Origin: Cephalothrix simula
Lineage: Eukaryota; Nemertea; Palaeonemertea; Archinemertea; Cephalotrichidae
Length of the DNA stretch: 13,737 bases
NCBI GenBank assembly: GCA_035591015.1
Contig: JAXIUW010110004.1
Span: 1-13,737, forward strand
Direction of reading: 5' to 3'
Positions 12,001 through 13,737 of this stretch are shown one piece after another. Position 1 is the first letter of the stretch. Every line of letters begins with the position of its first letter. The notes beneath the pieces were generated by a model. It was not told the DNA's origin, made no database searches, and saw nothing but the letters and a program-made list of their open reading frames with translations. The position numbers were made by a program, and so were the translations under genes.

Positions 12001-12677
12001 TAAAATTTTATTTGATTCTGTGTCGGCAATGGGACATTTTAGATTCCTATTTAGAAGATTTATAAAGTCTGTAAAGCTTCTTACAAACGACATCATAGAC
12101 CGAAATCTGTTATTATTTCCAACATTACGAAGACAATTAGCTATTAAAAGTTTAGTGACAAGGCTCGCCTTAGATGCAGTTGATGAACGTTTGTTTTTCT
12201 CAAAATAAAGATCGTCTGAAACCATTTGCTTAATGTGGTTCAGAAATGGCATAATCGTATTTCCCCTGGCTAAGCATGAACTTATAAAGTTAATACGCAT
12301 TTCTAAATAAGCTGACAATACAACACTATCAACATTTCTCGCTCTTTTCAATCTGAATAAAGTGATAATAATTTCAATAAAAGTGTCTTGACCAATGTCG
12401 TCTAAGAATTCAAAATTAGGTCTTGAAGGGGCGGTAGGTAAAGCAGTATCCATTATACGGGAAGAAGGGATATTTACACTTGCTTGTGGAGATGAAGATG
12501 GACGGTTATGATCAGTATTGAATGAATTACTGTCGCCACGACTTGGTTTAACGTCGGCAGTTCGTAGTTGTAATCCTGATGCTTTAGAAACATTAGAAGA
12601 AAGGAAAGATGCGGACGGAGTATTAAGCTGCTCTTGTGAGGGTTTTTCATCCCTTTGCGTAGATAAAGTATTCAGTC
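31..12677 (-). CDS. Giant C2H2 zinc finger / multi-RRM RNA-binding protein, terminal coding exon (5' end outside window)
   Basis: One frame is open for 12.6 kb on the minus strand and ends at TAA 31-33, with a second TAA at 28-30. From ATG 12453 it encodes 4140 residues: helical N-terminus, acidic SUMO-interaction-like cluster, tandem repeats, seven good C2H2 fingers, 19 RRM-like folds (eight as pairs) and an RS/acidic tail. The ATG has a fair context (A at -3, G at +4). However, the frame stays open upstream through 74 Ser/Pro/Asn-rich codons to a splice acceptor, so I extend the exon to 12677 and place the true start in an upstream exon. RRMs bind single-stranded RNA and C2H2 arrays bind DNA or RNA; a nuclear RNA scaffold or regulator is an inference. 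SPEN was considered, but the tail here is an RRM plus RS segment, not a SPOC domain. The gene family is not recognised. The reading frame is very secure; function is uncertain. Confidence 0.9.
34..147 (-). other. C-terminal RS/basic segment and acidic tail (residues 4103-4140)
   Basis: The last 38 residues contain RRSRSRSHSDSSPSRKRKK followed by LEDGEIDDDDGDDSL. The Arg-Ser dipeptides and SPSR are typical of SR-protein-kinase targets in splicing-related proteins. The Lys/Arg run is a plausible nuclear localisation signal, and the acidic end is common in nuclear RNA-processing factors. Localisation and phosphorylation are inferred. Confidence 0.7.
184..447 (-). other. C-terminal RRM 19 (about residues 4003-4090)
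   Basis: AEIVVTKVPDWSDERVAAEF opens a well-formed RRM with FHKFGRIKSIKYKV, beta-3 MRIHIIYE and alpha-2 ATNAVYTMKHK. It is unpaired and resembles RRM 1 (shared KYGRI/KFGRI and YEN after beta-3) more than the paired domains. A Ser/Asp/Lys-rich linker of about 155 residues precedes it, and the RS segment follows closely. Confidence 0.8.
910..1437 (-). other. RRM pair 8 (RRM 17 + RRM 18, about residues 3673-3848)
   Basis: The first member has beta-1 GDFVVVKG, beta-3 GRCFFISY with Phe at RNP1 position 5, ALKMNGRVLDGTLVAVIL, then DSFNMEKK. The linker IRPGAIIVSS opens the second member: FYKFGTIVDAYP, strand TVFITFF with Phe at position 5, FHFMNGELIGRSMVTITP and the tail NVAFHSLESF. Pairs 7 and 8 are only about 40 residues apart and are the most alike, as expected for a recent duplicate. 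Confidence 0.78.
1558..2067 (-). other. RRM pair 7 (RRM 15 + RRM 16, about residues 3463-3632)
   Basis: The first member is clear: beta-1 GKFLLVRSF, FLKNIGPVKQIVEF, beta-3 SCLFVEY with Phe at RNP1 position 5, LLLNGNFVVGVLIGITP, then GSFTLKER. The linker LRSGSIVIIAES starts the second member, with FKPFGQIISICA, strand KISVTFL and LQNKSIDGCLLKVHA. The second lacks aromatics at RNP1 positions 3 and 5 and has no clear EF tail. Confidence 0.72.
2100..2460 (-). repeat. 45-residue linker repeats with HPKAVxDE core (about residues 3332-3452)
   Basis: Copies share GS-K-rich sequence followed by EEHPKAVQDE, AETHPKAVVDE and EMYTKVVLDTE. The DNA cores (acagcctttggatg-like) lie at about 2373, 2238 and 2103, a constant period of 135 bp, exactly 45 codons, for roughly two and a half copies. 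The Lys/Glu-rich composition suggests a charged flexible or single-helix spacer between RRM pairs 6 and 7. Confidence 0.75.
2704..3237 (-). other. RRM pair 6 (RRM 13 + RRM 14, about residues 3073-3250)
   Basis: The first member has beta-1 SLIVKAF, beta-3 KGYVILRY (Gly-Tyr kept at RNP1 positions 2-3) and a longer alpha-2 before RNGTFIQNVTIGVAP. The linker is RRPFIIEVTS, where the Gly after Pro in other linkers is replaced. The second member has FRSAGTIINAYK, strand KIRICYL, AFDRTLLHGFLIHITP and a SFTSDDF tail. Both are diverged; the assignment rests on strand pattern and pair order. Confidence 0.65.
3973..4172 (-). repeat. Coding minisatellite, NNQPQAKE-type repeats (about residues 2761-2827)
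   Basis: About six to seven units of 9-11 residues follow one another, alternating NNQPQAKE, NNQPKAKEI and HEQPQARE types. The block containing HEQP, NNQP and NNQSKVKEI recurs, giving a higher-order unit of about 27 residues. The plus strand shows the matching DNA periodicity (ggttggttatt and ctctttggcc blocks). Near-identity of DNA units suggests recent expansion. The encoded Gln/Asn-rich polar stretch is likely disordered and possibly length-polymorphic. Confidence 0.88.
4363..4866 (-). other. RRM pair 5 (RRM 11 + RRM 12, about residues 2530-2697)
   Basis: The first member starts QSLVVHVF, has beta-3 DCFIKLVF, then ALDKNGNDVCGINLAVNF. The linker RLPGFVFVDP opens the second member, with LGIFGWVKIYRS, strand RLYAIFKFV, INNNIVGVHQMRISP and the tail LYYNLDEF. 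RNP1 position 5 is Lys in the first member and Tyr in the second, reversing the usual preference within a pair. Confidence 0.7.
4870..4920 (-). other. Basic nuclear-localisation-like stretch (about residues 2512-2528)
   Basis: KRSNKRRRKKERKM lies just before RRM pair 5 and is the strongest basic cluster in the middle of the protein. It fits a classical monopartite or bipartite nuclear localisation signal and supports a nuclear role together with the RS tail. It could also contact nucleic acid directly beside the following RRM. Confidence 0.55.
4950..5395 (-). repeat. Linker repeats with TSGFKVIDEP core (three copies, about residues 2353-2502)
   Basis: Three similar segments begin with PK-x-TSGFKVIDEP-like sequence and end with a x-IQNGKVV-like element: DPKATSGFKVIDEP, VPKTTSGFKVIDEP and the more diverged DPKNTSGIKIGNKA. 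The DNA cores are about 246 and 102 bp apart, so the second unit is separated from the first by unique sequence. They fill the linker between RRM pairs 4 and 5. The role is unknown, possibly a repeated short linear binding motif. Confidence 0.75.
5470..5997 (-). other. RRM pair 4 (RRM 9 + RRM 10, about residues 2153-2328)
   Basis: The first member (AHVSVLNGHVTNKMISKF, strand SVFSVTC, LSYNGCIFDSFQLSVYV) is the least canonical of the series: RNP1 has no aromatic at positions 3, 5 or 8. The linker NMAGYVVIKP leads to the second member, with LSRYGYISGWLH, strand CLYITYM and LSLDGKCFTG. An insertion of about ten residues precedes beta-4, and the tail is YFYSSKTF. The fold of the first member is assigned mainly by its place in the repeating pair pattern. 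Confidence 0.65.
6040..6546 (-). other. RRM pair 3 (RRM 7 + RRM 8, about residues 1970-2138)
   Basis: The first member has RNP2 KLIFVKP and RNP1 KRFMFIHY with Phe at positions 3 and 5, then ALEMNGKCIDGKKCSISL. The linker IRPGSITMGP opens the second member, which has FDCFGNILYCAN, the strand GLTITYM, YKSMNGQMYNGKKLKVTP and the tail REYHTDDEF. Linkers to the adjacent pairs are short (about 42 and 15 residues), so pairs 2, 3 and 4 form a near-continuous block of six RRMs. Confidence 0.8.
6670..7188 (-). other. RRM pair 2 (RRM 5 + RRM 6, about residues 1756-1928)
   Basis: The first member runs from HLVVQSLSG to RNP1 KDRFFLKW and then LALNGLRFSGLVFAIYV. The linker includes ERRPGTVIVKG, which is also beta-1 of the second member. 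The second member has LREFVKFGFITN, the strand HMHISYM, YRNMNGTFIDGRKLSL and a FYNAYKEY tail. The first keeps Phe at RNP1 position 5; the second has His there. About 194 acidic, serine-rich residues separate this pair from pair 1. Confidence 0.75.
7768..8289 (-). other. RRM pair 1 (RRM 3 + RRM 4, about residues 1389-1562)
   Basis: The first member has RNP2 RLIVQIV and RNP1 NDYFFIEY, keeping aromatics at RNP1 positions 3, 5 and 8, then the FGMNGNYINGQQVSVSF end. A short linker containing LKPGFIILQI leads into the second member, which has FDSYGWITSWEW and the strand GFRIGFM. It ends with the YHTEREF tail seen after other second members. The first member looks RNA-competent; the second has Arg at RNP1 position 5. 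Confidence 0.78.
8371..8583 (-). other. RRM 2 (about residues 1291-1361)
   Basis: The RNP2-like strand TITVSNIPP is followed by LKEIFTKYGKIAYFDY, an RNP1-like strand GGAVRLRFF and a short alpha-2. This is a recognisable RRM with Gly-Gly before beta-3 but without aromatics at RNP1 positions 3 and 5. A basic, serine-rich linker of about 100 residues separates it from RRM 1. Confidence 0.8.
8890..9117 (-). other. RRM 1 (about residues 1113-1188)
   Basis: The domain opens with an RNP2-like strand ITVQVKFVP, followed by an alpha-1/beta-2 segment with FGKYGRI, an RNP1-like strand RRIALLLYE and an alpha-2 segment ending EAIEKLNN. The RRM fold is well supported. The RNP1 aromatic positions 3 and 5 are aliphatic (Ile, Leu), so RNA stacking may be weak. 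It lies just after an acidic, serine-rich linker following the zinc fingers, and it resembles the C-terminal RRM more than the paired ones. Confidence 0.8.
9484..10356 (-). other. C2H2 zinc-finger array (about residues 700-990)
   Basis: Well-formed fingers with C-x2-C-x12-H-x3/4-H spacing begin near residues 764 (CEIC...HKDGH), 809 (CDFC...HAKRH), 838 (CNDC...HRAAH), 893 (CVFC...HFAKH), 924 (CYRC...HQAEKH) and 952 (CSKC...HLQKH). A C2HC finger starts at 866 (CKYC...HQLSC). Degenerate fingers flank them: CKSC at 700 with a long H-x7-H end, CSAC at 729 without a clear second pair, and a terminal CSDC...HKC at 976-990. A TG linker follows the 838 finger only, so this is not a uniform KRAB-type array. 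Such arrays bind DNA, RNA or protein; the target cannot be read from sequence. Confidence 0.92.
10648..11110 (-). repeat. Three tandem ~50-residue coding repeats (about residues 448-602)
   Basis: Three consecutive units share a core such as EVTKHSSETKSPEEPHEGAL, then a xSxLDSNLA-type segment, an acidic patch and an ENMEESN-type end. At DNA level the ggtgatttxxtttca block recurs at about 10760, 10922 and 11066, giving spacings of 162 and 144 bp (54 and 48 codons), so the repeats differ by in-frame indels. The units are rich in Ser, Glu and Pro and probably disordered. The SETKSP / FEIKSP core could be a phosphorylation site; that is inference. Confidence 0.8.
11410..11865 (-). other. Acidic segment with three SUMO-interaction-like motifs and SUMO-acceptor sites (about residues 197-348)
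   Basis: Three short hydrophobic cores, each followed by Asp-Ser-Asp, are VINLDSD at 217, LIELDSDD at 244 and VVEIDSDD at 278. This is the usual layout of SUMO-interaction motifs: three or four aliphatic residues next to acidic or phosphorylatable ones. Three psi-K-x-E SUMO-acceptor consensus sites surround them: FKME at 197, IKEE at 298 and VKTE at 345. The segment is otherwise low-complexity and rich in Asp, Glu and Ser, so probably disordered. Motifs are seen directly; SUMO binding and modification are inferred from motif knowledge. Confidence 0.6.
11854..12417 (-). other. N-terminal helical region of the giant protein (about residues 13-200)
   Basis: Residues about 13-140 contain several amphipathic stretches, for example DTFIEIIITLFRLKRAR, VVLSAYLEMRINFISSCLA and FRSMMSFVRSFTDFINLL. 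A second helical stretch follows at about 168-195 (ESVIDLIEKALIEIVNYKRH). This looks like a compact alpha-helical domain, possibly for protein-protein contact, before the disordered acidic segment. I cannot assign it to a family. It has no signal peptide or transmembrane pattern. Confidence 0.45.
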
Positions 12678-12690
12678 CTGAAAAATAGGA
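12678..12690 (-). other. 3' splice acceptor of the giant exon
   Basis: Read on the minus strand the sequence is TCCTATTTTTCAG followed by GACTGAATAC: a pyrimidine run, CAG and a G as first exon base. An in-frame stop (TAA, plus 12691-12693) lies just inside the putative intron, so the open frame begins almost exactly at this site. The acceptor would join in phase 1, the upstream exon giving the first base of a codon ending in GA. A/T-rich sequence 10-30 bases upstream could hold the branch point. The match is visible directly; its use is inferred. Confidence 0.7.
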
Positions 12691-13034
12691 TTATTAAAAT
12701 CATATCACTCATTATAACAATAATACAATCCACCTTTGATGTACAGTATAGGTAACTTAGTAAATCGTTTCCATATAATTTTTCGATGGTAGGTGGCGAA
12801 AAAGCTGATTTGATTTTTAAAAATAGTATTTGAAGAAAAGGTTGATGACCTGTCTACAGAACCTCTTATAGTAGTTGGCGAAAAAGCAGATTTGATTTTA
12901 AAAAATACGCCAATGTCGTGTAGCTCACTTGGTGATAAGGCCTCTAGCGGCTAAAATCCGACAAATACCCTAGGAGATACATTTGGCGTAAAGTATACTA
13001 AAGTATACTAAAATTATTTATTTTGACTTTTATC
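12691..13034. other. Non-coding stretch, probable intron, with diverged repeat fragments
   Basis: No convincing coding frame is seen on either strand. The stretch holds two related direct repeats (from 12789 and 12871), a diverged piece of the downstream satellite (cctctagcggctaaaat at 12941) and a perfect 10-bp tandem duplication, aagtatacta, at 12991-13010. If the acceptor at 12678 is used, this is intron of the giant gene on the minus strand; otherwise it is 5' flanking or untranslated sequence. Confidence 0.5.
12789..12907 (+). repeat. Two direct repeats 82 bp apart
   Basis: The sequence gtaggtggcgaaaaagctga at 12789 and gtagttggcgaaaaagcaga at 12871 open two near-identical blocks of about 37 bp that continue as tttgattttt/aaaata. 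A related ttcgacggtaggtgg sequence recurs at about 13208 inside the tandem array. These look like diverged pieces of the same repeat family. Confidence 0.7.
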
Positions 13035-13737
13035 GACCTCCAGCCGCTAAAATATGCGTCAGAGAAAAAAGTCTAAATTTAACTTCGGCTTCTTTTTTCA
13101 TAAGCTTTTGAATATTACCTGTTTTGACTACCTACGACTAGTTTGTTAAAAAAACCTGTTCTCATACCCCCCTCATTGTGTATTTCGAACTTCGAACTTC
13201 GAATATTTTTCGACGGTAGGTGGAGATAAATCCTCTCGTTCACTAGAGTAACCTACGACCAACTTGAAATTTCACTAATACAAAAATGGCCCATTTTGAC
13301 CTTTGATGACCTCTAGCGGCTAAAATATGCGTCACACAAGAAAAATCCTCATTTATTTTCGTCTTCTTTTTTCATAAGCTTTCGAATGAATACATGCTTT
13401 GCCTACCTATGAACTACTTGAAATTTCACTGTAATACTAAAATGGCCCATTTTGTCCTTTGATGACCTCTAGCGGCTAAAATATGCGTCACACAAGAAAA
13501 GGCCCTATTTAACGTTGTCTTCTTTTTTCATAAGCTTTCGAATAAATACATGGTTTGCCTACCTACGACCAACTTGAAATTTTACTGTACAATGTAATAC
13601 TAAAATTGCCCATTTTGACCTTTGATGACCTCTAGCGGCTAAAATATACGTCACACAAGAAAAGTCCTAATTTATCTTCGTCTTCTTTTTTCATAAGCTT
13701 TCGAATGAATATATGTTTTACCTACCTACGACCACTT
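13035..13737 (+). repeat. Tandem repeat array with 156-163 bp monomers, running off the window edge
   Basis: Monomers start with gacctctagcggctaaaata at about 13035 (as gacctccagccgctaaaata), 13308, 13464 and 13627. Intact units are 156 and 163 bp and the last is cut by the window edge. Shared blocks include cgtcacacaagaaaa, cttcttttttcataagcttt, cctacctacgacc and cttgaaatttcactgtaatactaaaa. The 163-bp unit differs partly by a small duplication around tgtacaatgtaat. The first monomer is 273 bp because of an internal insertion. No coding frame is seen. It could be a satellite, or the tandem core of a non-autonomous transposon; no termini are visible. Confidence 0.88.
13131..13259 (+). repeat. 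About 121-bp insertion within the first array monomer, flanked by cctacgac
   Basis: The octamer cctacgac occurs at 13131 and again at 13252, and the monomer resumes after the second copy as in its neighbours. Removing one copy plus the intervening bases gives 152 bp, matching intact monomers. The inserted part contains a tandem ttcgaact motif (13184-13203) and ttcgacggtaggtgg, also present near 12784. It is either a small insertion with target duplication or an internal rearrangement of the array. Confidence 0.6.

Noticed and set aside
31-12677. SPEN/split-ends family membership
   Set aside because: SPEN proteins have a few N-terminal RRMs and a C-terminal SPOC domain. Here the RRMs fill the C-terminal two thirds, the tail is RS/acidic, and a C2H2 array is present.
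12922-12933. Minus-strand splice-donor-like CAA|GTGAGC
   Set aside because: It would define a ~250-bp intron ending at 12678, but the upstream exon would lie in satellite-derived sequence with no convincing coding frame.
13035-13737. CRISPR-like array
   Set aside because: Repeats are about 160 bp, contiguous and diverged, with no constant short repeat and unique spacers, and the context is eukaryotic.

Overview
The window is AT-rich eukaryotic DNA, most likely from an animal. The reasons are classical C2H2 zinc fingers with one TG-type linker, RRM domains, an RS-type tail, SUMO-interaction motifs and a textbook 3' splice site. The species cannot be named from sequence alone. Nothing suggests a bacterial, viral or retroelement origin.

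Almost the whole window is one gene on the minus strand. A single uninterrupted reading frame runs from an in-frame ATG at 12453 to a TAA at 31-33 (4140 codons). It stays open for 74 further codons upstream, to a strong splice acceptor at 12678-12690. I therefore read 31-12677 as the very long terminal coding exon of a gene whose 5' exon(s) lie beyond the right edge. The short open frames on the plus strand across this region are antisense shadows.

Residues below are numbered from the ATG at 12453. In order the protein has: a helical N-terminal region (about 13-200); an acidic segment with three SUMO-interaction-like motifs and three SUMO-acceptor consensus sites (197-348); three ~50-residue repeats (448-602); a C2H2 zinc-finger array (700-990); two single RRMs (1113-1361); eight divergent RRM pairs between 1389 and 3848; a nineteenth RRM (4003-4090); and a basic RS segment plus acidic tail (4103-4140). 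Three linkers between RRM pairs carry their own unrelated tandem repeats, and one also carries a basic nuclear-localisation-like stretch. The architecture suggests a giant nuclear RNA-binding scaffold with DNA- or RNA-binding fingers and SUMO-dependent contacts. I do not recognise it as a named gene family.

The right 1.06 kb (12678-13737) looks non-coding, probably intron. It contains short direct repeats and then a 156-163 bp tandem repeat array that runs off the window edge. One array monomer is interrupted by about 121 bp flanked by copies of an 8-bp sequence.
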